Positions 1 through 7,526 of a DNA stretch of 64,000 nt are shown in pieces (within the stretch, counting starts at the first letter, position 1; each line of letters begins with the position of its first letter). Both the position numbers and the translations under genes were made by a program. The notes below the pieces were generated by a model. The model ran no database searches, was not told where the DNA came from, and saw only the letters and a list, made by a program, of their open reading frames with translations. The DNA comes from Bacterioplanoides sp. SCSIO 12839 (GTDB lineage Bacteria; Pseudomonadota; Gammaproteobacteria; Pseudomonadales; Oceanobacteraceae). The DNA lies in contig NZ_CP073745.1 in the NCBI RefSeq assembly GCF_024397975.1, positions 2,010,501-2,074,500 on the forward strand, in the 5' to 3' direction.

Positions 1-2
1 TT

Positions 3-629
3 CTGCAGGAAGGCAATCGTGACAACGAATACATGCCGGCGTTCGAAGACGAGCATGGCACCTACATCATGAACTCTCGCGATCTGCGTGCGATTCAGCA
101 TATTGAAAAGCTGGTGGAGCTGGGCGTTCATTCGTTAAAAATTGAAGGCCGTACCAAATCACATTATTACGTTGGTCGCACTGCTCAGGCGTATCGTAAA
201 GCCATTGACGATGCCGTCGCCGGTAAGCGCTTTGATAAGGGGCTGATGGATACTCTGGAGCATATGTCGAATCGTGGTTATACCGAAGGATTCTTCCGAC
301 GCCATGTGCACGATGAATATCAGAACTATGAACGCGGCACCTCACTGAGCACGGCACAACAATTTGTGGGTGAGATCACTCATTCTGATGGAGAGTACCT
401 GACCATTGTGGTTAAGAACCGCTTTGAAGTAGGTGACAGCCTGGAACTGATGACCGTCAGCGGCAATACAACCTTCACCTTAAACGCCCTGACCGACAGC
501 GGCGGCACCCCTCGCCAGGATGCACCTGGATCGGGTTTTATTGTCAAAGTGGCCATACCTCACGCAGCGAAGAACCATAACATGCAGCGTGCAATGTTGA
601 TTCGTAATTTACCGCAAGCATCTGTTTGA
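3..629 (+). CDS. trhP: tRNA 5-hydroxyuridine synthesis protein TrhP (U32 family), 3' part
   Basis: C-terminal part of a U32-family protein; the 5' half lies before the window and the reading frame is open from base 3. The visible 209 residues align by eye with the end of E. coli YegQ/TrhP. Shared blocks are HSLKIEGRTKSHYYVGRTAQ, the RKAIDDAVAGK stretch, RGYTEGFFRRHVHDEYQNYE, and VGDSLELMTVSGN in the C-terminal beta domain. TrhP acts with prephenate in forming 5-hydroxyuridine at tRNA wobble position 34, the precursor of cmo5U (family knowledge). U32 proteins are annotated as peptidases, but this branch is a tRNA-modification factor. The neighbouring downstream gene is unrelated, so no operon is implied. 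Confidence 0.88.
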   Translation: MQEGNRDNEYMPAFEDEHGTYIMNSRDLRAIQHIEKLVELGVHSLKIEGRTKSHYYVGRTAQAYRKAIDDAVAGKRFDKGLMDTLEHMSNRGYTEGFFRRHVHDEYQNYERGTSLSTAQQFVGEITHSDGEYLTIVVKNRFEVGDSLELMTVSGNTTFTLNALTDSGGTPRQDAPGSGFIVKVAIPHAAKNHNMQRAMLIRNLPQASV

Positions 630-664
630 TATCGTATGGGCTGGACGGATTTATGTTGGCAAGA

Positions 665-691
665 TCACGGCGCTTAACTATAGTGCCGTGA
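665..691 (+). terminator. Weak hairpin after trhP
   Basis: A 7-bp inverted repeat, TCACGGC and GCCGTGA, with a 13-nt loop, lies 35 bases after the trhP stop codon. No clear T-run follows, so it is at best a weak or Rho-assisted terminator. Confidence 0.3.
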
Positions 692-722
692 GCCCCTTAG
701 TTGTCTGAGAAAAATAATAGAG

Positions 723-2030
723 ATGCACATGAAGACTGTATTACTGAAAAGCTGCTTTTTTTTCATTTTCTCGTTAGCTCTTACCGTACACGCAAAAGAT
801 GACCTCCCCCGCTCGCTGGTTGAAACAACATCAACGACGATGGCTGAACGCCTGATTGCTGACAAAGAAATGGTTCAAACTCAGGACTACTACCTGGAGC
901 AATTGGTTGACGAAGTCATTATCCCGATCGTAGATCACCGAAGAATGGCAAAACGCGTTTTGGGCAAACACTGGAAGCGCGCATCCAAAGATCAACAATC
1001 CAGCTTCTCTGCTTCCTTCAAACACAAAGTAATTCGCACTTATGCCGGTGCCTTTAAAGCTTTTAATGGTGAAGAGATTCGCTATGAGCCATCCCGCTTC
1101 AACGACAAAGGCAATCAGGCCCTGGTCAAAAGCCAGATCATTCGCCCTGGTGCTTCCAGCATCCGGGTTGACTACAAACTGTATTTCAAAAAAGAACAAT
1201 GGCGTGTGTTTGATGTCATCATTGAAGGCGTCAGCTTAACCAAAAGCTTTCGTGATCAGGTCAGCTTAAGCATCGAAGAGCAAGGTCTGGCCAAAACCAT
1301 CTCTAAATTAGCTGCCGAATATAAAGACGAAGCGCCTGTCGTACGCCTTGGTGCTCACGCCTGGGGCCCTTACTTAGGAAAAACGTTGCCTAACCATGGC
1401 CTGGCAGCCGATATCGTTTCCTCAGCCTTTGCCCAATCCGGCTACAAAACCGTCATTGAATTTATGCCCTGGAACCGGGTTGGCGACAGCATGAAAAATG
1501 GAGAGCTTGAGGGCTCCTTAGCCAGCTGGTATTCAGCAGACAGAAAGCAACATGTTGCTTTTTCAGACGCTTACATAGAAAACCGGCTGGTTTTTGTTAA
1601 GCGTGATAATGACCCATTTGAATTCACTTCAGCCGAACAGTCAAAGCATGAACTGAAGAACAAGTCCTACCGCCTGGGTGTATTTGAAGACTATAGCTAT
1701 GGGAAGGAATTCGAAAAAATCAGCCCGCTATTTCAGGTAGAAACCCGTAATTATTGCTCCCAGCTGTTCCGCGATGTTGCCAGTAAAGAACTCGACCTGG
1801 CCTTGGTGGATCACTGGATTGCACAGCAGGAACTGAACGATAAAGAGCACATTGCAGATCACCTGACTCAAGTCTCAGGTGTACTTGCCACACGAACATT
1901 ACACGTCACCATCAGCAAGAACATCAATGATAGCGAAAAGCTGATTAACGCTTTTAACTTGGGCCTACAACGGCTCAAAGAGAATGGCGATTACGACAAG
2001 TTGCTTAAAAAGCACCAGTTCCCGGAATAA
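723..2030 (+). CDS. Periplasmic fusion: MlaC/Ttg2D-like domain plus family-3 solute-binding domain
   Basis: 435 residues with a signal peptide (residues 1-24, cleavage near TVHA/KDD). Residues about 30-205 look like MlaC/Ttg2D: IIPIVDHRRMAKRVLGKHW, a QQSSFSASFK helix, and the end VFDVIIEGVSLTKSFRDQ. MlaC carries phospholipid between the membranes in the Mla pathway. Residues about 210-432 look like an extracellular solute-binding protein family 3 domain (PYLGKTLPNHGLAADIVSSA, then EFMPWNRVGDSMKNGELEG). That fold binds amino acids or acts as a sensor input. No mlaA/B/D/E/F or ABC permease gene is adjacent, so the protein is an orphan. A second ATG at 729 is as plausible as 723 and is better placed relative to AGAG. 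The domain calls are good; the function of the fusion is unknown. Confidence 0.8.
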   Translation: MHMKTVLLKSCFFFIFSLALTVHAKDDLPRSLVETTSTTMAERLIADKEMVQTQDYYLEQLVDEVIIPIVDHRRMAKRVLGKHWKRASKDQQSSFSASFKHKVIRTYAGAFKAFNGEEIRYEPSRFNDKGNQALVKSQIIRPGASSIRVDYKLYFKKEQWRVFDVIIEGVSLTKSFRDQVSLSIEEQGLAKTISKLAAEYKDEAPVVRLGAHAWGPYLGKTLPNHGLAADIVSSAFAQSGYKTVIEFMPWNRVGDSMKNGELEGSLASWYSADRKQHVAFSDAYIENRLVFVKRDNDPFEFTSAEQSKHELKNKSYRLGVFEDYSYGKEFEKISPLFQVETRNYCSQLFRDVASKELDLALVDHWIAQQELNDKEHIADHLTQVSGVLATRTLHVTISKNINDSEKLINAFNLGLQRLKENGDYDKLLKKHQFPE

Positions 2031-2042
2031 AGAAACCGTTTA

Positions 2043-2678
2043 ATGACCGATATTGAAGTACTTCACAGCGATGACGACATCGTTGTGATCAATAAGCCGC
2101 CTGGCTTACTCAGCGTTCCCGGCCGATACGAACCAGACTCTGCCGTTAGTCGCCTACAGCAACAATTTGGCACCATTCTGGTAATTCACCGTCTCGATAT
2201 GGATACCTCAGGCATTCTGGTATTCGCGCGCCATAAGGCCGCATTAACCGCGGTGCAACAGCAGTTTGAGAAACAAACGACGCACAAAATCTACGAGGCA
2301 AAGCTATACGGCAAACTTCCTGGCAATCAGGGCTGCGTTAACCTGCCCATCATTGTTGATTGGCCCAATCGACCGCTACAGAAAATCAGCCATACTGAAG
2401 GCCGCTATGCCCTGACTCGCTGGAATAAAATCGATTCTGGTGAGAGTGACTCTTGTGAGAATAGCTATTCCCGCGTGCTGCTCTACCCTAAAACCGGTCG
2501 TTCACACCAGTTGCGCATCCATATGCAGCAAATTGGCCATGCGATTGTTGGTGACACTTTGTATGCTGGCGAGCGGGCCAAGCAGGAATCCCGTCTTTGT
2601 TTACACGCCCGGGAATTGGCATTTAACCACCCGACCAGTGGTGAGCGCATGACATTTATTTGTCCGCCAGGGTTTTAG
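2043..2678 (+). CDS. rluA: RNA pseudouridine synthase RluA
   Basis: 211 residues without an N-terminal S4 domain, the length of E. coli RluA (219). It makes pseudouridine at 23S rRNA position 746 and tRNA position 32 in E. coli. The motif HRLDMDTSGILVFA carries the catalytic Asp at about residue 52. INKPPGLLSVPGR, the WPNRPLQK block and KTGRSHQLRIHM also match the RluA branch closely. The gene starts with ATG 12 bases after the preceding stop, so it may be co-transcribed with the MlaC/SBP fusion, although the functions are unrelated. It converges with the DUF1461 gene, leaving only 14 bases between them and no visible terminator. Confidence 0.88.
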   Translation: MTDIEVLHSDDDIVVINKPPGLLSVPGRYEPDSAVSRLQQQFGTILVIHRLDMDTSGILVFARHKAALTAVQQQFEKQTTHKIYEAKLYGKLPGNQGCVNLPIIVDWPNRPLQKISHTEGRYALTRWNKIDSGESDSCENSYSRVLLYPKTGRSHQLRIHMQQIGHAIVGDTLYAGERAKQESRLCLHARELAFNHPTSGERMTFICPPGF

Positions 2679-2692
2679 CTTTATCAGAGTAG

Positions 2693-3415
2693 CTACATCG
2701 GTTCATCGCGCTTACGGTGTTTGATAATCAAACTCAGCAATCCGGCAAATAGCAGTAAAGCACCAATAAGCATCGTCACTGCAATCCCGCCAAAGATTTG
2801 CGGCGCATGCATCAGCGTGGTCATCAGTGAATCCTGATAGTAGAAGAACCATTCATGGTCAGGCGGAAACATCCAAACGTGAAATTGATAGAATACGGCC
2901 TTCGGGCCAATGATCAGTGTCGCCAGTGTCGCACCAGCAATCAACCCCAGCAGAATAAACAGCTGATGCTTCCAGGAAGGCTGGCTACTGCCCATCAGCA
3001 ACCAACCACCCAATCCCAGCATTACCAGAGTGGATAGCAGACCTAACATCTGAAAACCATCAATCAGATTAGCCACGTCTTGCAAGTGAACCACTTCTGG
3101 CTGACGCAATAAGCTGACGTATTCTTCACCACGTAAAAACTGGATATCAGCCAAACCTTTACCCTGATGATGAACCGCATCAACAATCTCGGCAAACAAG
3201 CGCTCATGCTGCTCCCGGCCTGTCGTTTCGAAGCCATGAATATAACGGTTTTGAGGGCCATATTTTTCAATATGTGCACCAACATCGTACAAATCATAGA
3301 AATAGTGGTATCCATAATTCTGGCTAGCCAGTAAATTCCAGCTGAGATACAGACACACAACAAAGCTGCTCAGCAACGCTACAAACCAGGCAGCCGACAT
3401 AAGCCTCGGCAACAT
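2693..3415 (-). CDS. DUF1461 integral membrane protein
   Basis: About 240 residues with four apparent transmembrane segments: near residues 7-30, 123-145, 150-170 and 205-230. A soluble loop after the first segment contains HFxDV-like features. The C-terminal block YQFHVWMFPPDHEWFFYYQDSL is characteristic of the DUF1461 (TIGR01906) family, whose function is unknown. The start chosen is ATG at 3415; an in-frame TTG lies one codon upstream at 3418. The ATG shares a base with the stop of the upstream alpha/beta hydrolase (TGATG), so the two are probably translationally coupled. The set 5096 to 2693 reads as one transcription unit of two hydrolases and this membrane protein. Confidence 0.75.
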   Translation of the reverse strand: MLPRLMSAAWFVALLSSFVVCLYLSWNLLASQNYGYHYFYDLYDVGAHIEKYGPQNRYIHGFETTGREQHERLFAEIVDAVHHQGKGLADIQFLRGEEYVSLLRQPEVVHLQDVANLIDGFQMLGLLSTLVMLGLGGWLLMGSSQPSWKHQLFILLGLIAGATLATLIIGPKAVFYQFHVWMFPPDHEWFFYYQDSLMTTLMHAPQIFGGIAVTMLIGALLLFAGLLSLIIKHRKRDEPM

Positions 3416-4278
3416 CAATCAATCTCCTGATAAAAATTTAATACATCCCGCGCCACTGTTAGCGCTGTTTCTGGCTCGAGGTGAAAGTGGTGATGCCCAG
3501 GCAATTCAGACAAACGTCCATTCTTCAGATATTCCATGCGCATGGCAAAAAAGGACTCAGGAATAAATGTGTCCGCGGCTTTAACAACCAATACCGGACA
3601 ACCAACTGCTGACATAAACTGCTGAACTAAATCCTCAGTCATTCTTAATTTTGAGGTATGTCGCAGCCGAGGGTCCGTTCGCCACTGATAACCATCCGGC
3701 GTATTTTTAAGATTTCTTACTACAACCGGGGCAATACACTCTGGTGACAGCGCTGGGTCCTGACGAACCCTGGCTTTGAGCGCAGATTCAACATCTGCGT
3801 AGGTTTTTAAACGACTACCCGAGCGACTACGCTGGACAGCCTCATCAATACCTTTGCGCATTTGCTCTGCAGCCTGAGTTGAAGGTGTAGCAAGCGGCCC
3901 TGCTGCATCCAGCATGACCACCGATCTGACTAACTCCGAGAATGTAGCGGCGGTAATGATGCTGGCTGCCGCCCCCATTGAATGACCAAGAAGGTGCACC
4001 GGCGAGGAGAACTGATTTAACACCTCAGACACCCAGGCAATGGATTCCCAGATATAATAATCTCCACCCTGACCAAGCCAGTCAGAGTGGCCATGCCCTG
4101 GAAGGTCAATGGCGACAAACCGGTATTTTTCACTCAAAGATGGCAATATGCGTTCAAAAGAGGCCGCATTATCAAGCCAGCCATGCAAGGCGACGATAAC
4201 TGGCCGGTTATCTTCTTTGCTATCGCAAATACCAGCAATACGGCCCAGCGCAGTATCAAATACAATTTCTTTAAGCAT
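3415..4278 (-). CDS. Alpha/beta fold hydrolase
   Basis: 287 residues of a typical alpha/beta hydrolase. The oxyanion block ALHGWLDNAASF is near residue 30. The nucleophile elbow is LLGHSMGAAAS with Ser at about 100. A late Asp is in VVKAADTFIP, and the likely catalytic His is in the GHHHFHLE block near the C terminus. The GWLDN signature is shared with serine-hydrolase-like (SERHL-type) proteins. Substrate cannot be read from the sequence. It overlaps the previous gene by one base (TAATG) and the next by one base (TGATG), which is strong evidence of an operon with the second hydrolase and DUF1461. Confidence 0.82.
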   Translation of the reverse strand: MLKEIVFDTALGRIAGICDSKEDNRPVIVALHGWLDNAASFERILPSLSEKYRFVAIDLPGHGHSDWLGQGGDYYIWESIAWVSEVLNQFSSPVHLLGHSMGAAASIITAATFSELVRSVVMLDAAGPLATPSTQAAEQMRKGIDEAVQRSRSGSRLKTYADVESALKARVRQDPALSPECIAPVVVRNLKNTPDGYQWRTDPRLRHTSKLRMTEDLVQQFMSAVGCPVLVVKAADTFIPESFFAMRMEYLKNGRLSELPGHHHFHLEPETALTVARDVLNFYQEID

Positions 4279-5096
4279 TACGACAGCATCTCTGAAAGGA
4301 GGTGATGAATATGGTCTGCAGTATGCGTGGGATGCTCAAACGGAAACAAGTGTCCACCAGGAACCCATTTCACTTTCATGCCAACCCGGCTTTGCATTCT
4401 TGCCCCATTAATCGGCAAAAAGACATTACTCTGTCTCCCCCCAATCACGGCAGTCGGCATGTTCAGAGGAGCATCACAGCGAATATCATGAGGAATGGTG
4501 CGGTAAATTTTAATTTCTGTATCCGGGTCAAAGCGCAGCCTGATGCCATCTTCAGGACGATCCGGATTAATCATTTCCGTCCCTGCTGACACATAATCCT
4601 TTAAACAGCGTGGATCGAAATTTTTCATCAGGGTTTTGCCGGAAAAATAAGCCAGGGCATCATCAACGGACTCCCAGTGCGAGCGTCTCCCTTCCGTTCT
4701 GGCCGCCGGAGTAAAATAATCACTTAACCCAAGCCGTTTCATCACACCAAAGCCAACACTTTGCATTGGAGTCAGGATCGGGGAGTCGAGCATGATCAAC
4801 GCCTTCACAAGATCCGGACGCTGCTGAGCAACCATATAACTGAGCACCCCGCCCAGAGAGTGGCCAACCGCAATCACCGGTTGCCGATAGTTTTGCTCAA
4901 AATGGTGGGTGAGTTCTTTTGCCAGCTCGCGCCAGTTATTAGTAACCGGATATTGGGGATTATGACCTAGTCGATCGATGGTGCGCACATCATAATGCAC
5001 TGAAAGTCGTTCAAAAATTGCCTGATAACTTCCGGCCGGAAAGCCGTTAGCATGGGAGAAATGCAGTACATCATGCCCGGAAATATGTGTTGTCAT
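4278..5096 (-). CDS. Alpha/beta fold hydrolase
   Basis: 272 residues. HFSHANGFPAGSY near residue 12 is the oxyanion region seen in a distinct subgroup of alpha/beta hydrolases. AVGHSLGGVLSY places the nucleophile Ser at about 80. The C-terminal VPGGHLFPFEHP supplies a probable catalytic His. An Asp after LIMLDSPI is conserved in the fold. It is the first gene of a coupled three-gene unit with a second hydrolase and DUF1461. Nothing in the neighbourhood fixes the substrate; a small carboxylic ester or lactone is a guess only. Confidence 0.8.
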   Translation of the reverse strand: MTTHISGHDVLHFSHANGFPAGSYQAIFERLSVHYDVRTIDRLGHNPQYPVTNNWRELAKELTHHFEQNYRQPVIAVGHSLGGVLSYMVAQQRPDLVKALIMLDSPILTPMQSVGFGVMKRLGLSDYFTPAARTEGRRSHWESVDDALAYFSGKTLMKNFDPRCLKDYVSAGTEMINPDRPEDGIRLRFDPDTEIKIYRTIPHDIRCDAPLNMPTAVIGGRQSNVFLPINGARMQSRVGMKVKWVPGGHLFPFEHPTHTADHIHHLLSEMLS

Positions 5097-5188
5097 CTTA
5101 TTTTGATTATTAACAAAAAGATGAAAACTACAGCCCGACGCGTTTCAGATCAAGTGATTATGCCAGGCTGAGCTACTGGGCAGCTGGC

Positions 5189-5668
5189 TCAACCCTCTTC
5201 TAAAGCAGGATACCAAACTTTGGTTACCGTCATGCAGCCTGACGCGGCCATATCGCCCTCTAAAACCCAGGCTTCTGCGGGGGACCAGGGCTGATCGAAC
5301 ACCTGACCTTCGACCAGCTTGGCGGCCAAGCGCCCCACCAGAGGTAAGTGAGAAACCAGAACAACATCCCGATCTTGTGTCATGAGCCATTCAAGCAGCT
5401 GATCAATGTCACCAGAGGGAGTTATCAGGCCGATCTCAATCGCTTTTAAACCGCAAGCTTCCGATACAGCCTCAGCCGTTTGCCTGGCGCGTAGAAAGGG
5501 ACTGTGACAAATTTGCAGAGAGCCTGAGAGCTGCTGATCTTCAATCAGAGAACCAATCCACCGTCCGACACCCTGCGCCTGCTGAAAACCTTTTTCAGTT
5601 AATGAGCGGGATTCATCGGAATCCACTCCTGCTTCAGCACTACCGTGCCGAACGATACATACTTTCAC
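5189..5668 (-). CDS. sixA: Phosphohistidine phosphatase SixA
   Basis: 159 residues, the usual SixA length. The histidine-phosphatase signature is CIVRHGSAEAG with catalytic His at residue 8. HSPFLRARQTAE carries the conserved Arg, and VLVSHLPLVG supplies the second His at 107. SixA removes phosphate from phosphohistidine on HPt domains such as ArcB, or on the nitrogen phosphotransferase system in E. coli. The start is GTG at 5668. It lies 11 bases after the DUF4389 gene on the same strand and downstream of gpsA, an arrangement seen in related gammaproteobacteria. Its partner phosphoprotein is not in the window. Confidence 0.87.
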   Translation of the reverse strand: MKVCIVRHGSAEAGVDSDESRSLTEKGFQQAQGVGRWIGSLIEDQQLSGSLQICHSPFLRARQTAEAVSEACGLKAIEIGLITPSGDIDQLLEWLMTQDRDVVLVSHLPLVGRLAAKLVEGQVFDQPWSPAEAWVLEGDMAASGCMTVTKVWYPALEEG

Positions 5669-5679
5669 GTAAGCGAGCC

Positions 5680-5952
5680 TTATTTTTCAGGCCAGTCCTT
5701 AAAAGGGAATGGCTTCTCTTCGGAAGCACCTGAAAGATAGTGAATGATTTCACCAACATAGGTTCCCAGCGAACCACCAAAGGACGCCAGCTCCTGATTC
5801 GCCTCACCCGTCAGCAGGCGGAAGCCCCACTGAACAGCACCCAGCAACAGGATGACCAGATCCAACACCCGATACACAATAAAAAAACCGATCAGGTACA
5901 GGGTTTTCAGCCAAAAGGCATCAGACGTTACACTTTCTTTCAAGTCACTCAT
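5680..5952 (-). CDS. DUF4389 small membrane protein
   Basis: 90 residues. A hydrophobic stretch FWLKTLYLIGFFIVYRVLDL runs into a second one (VILLLGAVQWGFRLL), followed by a soluble tail with GTYVGEIIHYLSGASEEKPFPF. This matches the DUF4389 family (function unknown), which often sits between gpsA and sixA as it does here. The ending PFPFKDWP is typical. It lies 30 bases after gpsA and 11 before sixA, so a gpsA-DUF4389-sixA transcription unit is likely. Confidence 0.75.
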   Translation of the reverse strand: MSDLKESVTSDAFWLKTLYLIGFFIVYRVLDLVILLLGAVQWGFRLLTGEANQELASFGGSLGTYVGEIIHYLSGASEEKPFPFKDWPEK

Positions 5953-5982
5953 TATTCAGTTCCGGAGTCATATATAAAAAGT

Positions 5983-7008
5983 TCAGATTTCATTTTTTGG
6001 CAAAGCAAACTCAACATCAGAGGCCAGATCCCCCGACATCAAACCCTGAGCCACTTTCCGTGGATCCGTGCCATTAAACAAGACTTCATAAGCCCCCATC
6101 ACAAGAGGCATATAAATATCTAATTCAGCAGCTTTTGCCCTGACATAACGCAAGGTATTAACACCTTCAGCCACCTCACCCAGTGATTTGACAGCTTCGT
6201 CCAGTGTTTTTCCCTCTCCGATGGCGAAACCCACCCGATAATTACGGCTCAGTGGCGAGGTGCAGGTAACCACCAGATCACCAACACCAGCCAGTCCGAG
6301 AAATGTTAATGGGTTGGCACCCAGCGCTACCGCGAAACGGCTCATCTCCGCCAGGGAACGTGTAACGATCATACTTCTGGAGTTTTCACCCATGCCTAAG
6401 GCGGCCACAAAGCCTGAAACAATGGCATAAATATTTTTCAGCGCACCGCTCAATTCAACGCCAAACAGATCGTCGGAGGCGTAAACACGGAAATAGGAGC
6501 AACTCAACCCCTCCTGAACATTGCGTCGCAACTCACTGTTTTTACTGGCAATAACTGTCGCTGCCAATTCACGACGAGCAATCTCCTTGGCAAGATTAGG
6601 CCCCGACAAAACCCCCACCGGATTATCCGGGCACAGCTCTTCCAGCACCTGGCTCATCAGCAGAAAGTTTTCAGGCTCAATGCCCTTAGTGGTACTCACC
6701 AGCGCCTGATTCGCTGTCAGCTTGTGCGCGAAAGTTGATACCACTTCTCGTACAGATCGACTGGGGACTGAGACAAAAATTACGTCAGCTCCCTGAATCG
6801 CCGATTCAAGATCATTCGTTGCTCTCAACTCATGGTTTAACGGAGTGTCTGGCAAATATTTAGGGTTGATATGTTGCTGATTGATAGCATCAGCAATTGT
6901 GGAATCACGTAACCATTGACATGTTTCAATATCATTATCGGCAAGAATATTCGCAATAACTGTACCGAAACTACCGCCACCAATCACAGCAGCTTTGGAA
7001 AAATTCAC
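5983..7008 (-). CDS. gpsA: Glycerol-3-phosphate dehydrogenase [NAD(P)+]
   Basis: 341 residues, full length. It reduces dihydroxyacetone phosphate to sn-glycerol 3-phosphate for phospholipid synthesis in the cytoplasm. The N-terminal Rossmann motif is VIGGGSFGTVIANIL (residues 8-22). FVSVPSRSVREVV is the second nucleotide-binding block. The catalytic Lys is K191 in SGALKNIYAIVSG, and GLAGVGDLVVTCTSPLSRN (238 onward) is the substrate-binding signature. The start is GTG at 7008, preceded at 4 bases by a strong GGAGG; an overlapping out-of-frame ATG at 7010 should be ignored. It lies 20 bases downstream of hsbA and upstream of DUF4389 and sixA. Confidence 0.93.
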   Translation of the reverse strand: MNFSKAAVIGGGSFGTVIANILADNDIETCQWLRDSTIADAINQQHINPKYLPDTPLNHELRATNDLESAIQGADVIFVSVPSRSVREVVSTFAHKLTANQALVSTTKGIEPENFLLMSQVLEELCPDNPVGVLSGPNLAKEIARRELAATVIASKNSELRRNVQEGLSCSYFRVYASDDLFGVELSGALKNIYAIVSGFVAALGMGENSRSMIVTRSLAEMSRFAVALGANPLTFLGLAGVGDLVVTCTSPLSRNYRVGFAIGEGKTLDEAVKSLGEVAEGVNTLRYVRAKAAELDIYMPLVMGAYEVLFNGTDPRKVAQGLMSGDLASDVEFALPKNEI

Positions 7009-7028
7009 ATACCCTCCAACGGGATTAA

Positions 7029-7526
7029 TCAGGAGTGTTTGTGCAGGTCAGCCTCAAGGCAATCGACCAGCTCTTTAAACGTATCTTTATTTTTGTCGTT
7101 CATGCTCATCAACACTTTATGAGCATCAATGACCTGCTGCCTCGCCTGCTCTTCAGTCACAGCTGTTGCTGCCCACTGCTTAAAGCCATCACAATCAGGA
7201 AAGGCTTCATCAATGATATGAAAAACCTGATCAAAGCCCATGGACAACAGGATTTTCGTAATGCTGGGGTTAGGGCTGGCAATGGTTGGTGTGATACTGA
7301 ACCGATCACGACACAAAATAGAAATTTTGGCGATTTGACCCAGTGTCGTGCTGTCGACTCCGATAGCTTCAGACAGGTCAATAACCACATTCGAAAAATT
7401 AGGATGCAGAAGAATATCATCAAGATATTTTTCCAGCGCCGAGCAGAGATTAAGGCGCACATCCCCTTTAAGCCGAATGATATGAGCACCGTCAACAAAT
7501 GCGACGTAAACCTCACCTGATGTCAT
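7029..7526 (-). CDS. hsbA: STAS-domain anti-sigma factor antagonist, HsbA-like
   Basis: 165 residues. Residues 1-105 form a STAS domain. GVDSTTLG holds the expected phosphorylatable Ser at about 59. A helical extension of about 60 residues follows and ends ADLHKHS. In Pseudomonas aeruginosa, HsbA is a partner of the response regulator HsbR and of the anti-sigma factor FlgM, and links HptB signalling to swimming, biofilm and c-di-GMP. Here it overlaps the regulator gene by 4 bases (ATGA), so the two are translationally coupled exactly as expected for hsbR-hsbA. No hptB-like HPt gene is next to it. The STAS call is strong; HsbA orthology rests on the pairing and domain layout. Confidence 0.8.
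   Translation of the reverse strand: MTSGEVYVAFVDGAHIIRLKGDVRLNLCSALEKYLDDILLHPNFSNVVIDLSEAIGVDSTTLGQIAKISILCRDRFSITPTIASPNPSITKILLSMGFDQVFHIIDEAFPDCDGFKQWAATAVTEEQARQQVIDAHKVLMSMNDKNKDTFKELVDCLEADLHKHS

Noticed and set aside
33-357. Signs of mobile DNA or a CRISPR array anywhere in the window
   Set aside because: No transposase, integrase, phage gene or regularly spaced repeat array was found. The only repeats are REP-like palindromes and short tandem units.
831-1199. Minus-strand open frame of 122 codons inside the MlaC/SBP fusion gene
   Set aside because: No recognisable domain, fully antisense to a coherent protein with a signal peptide.
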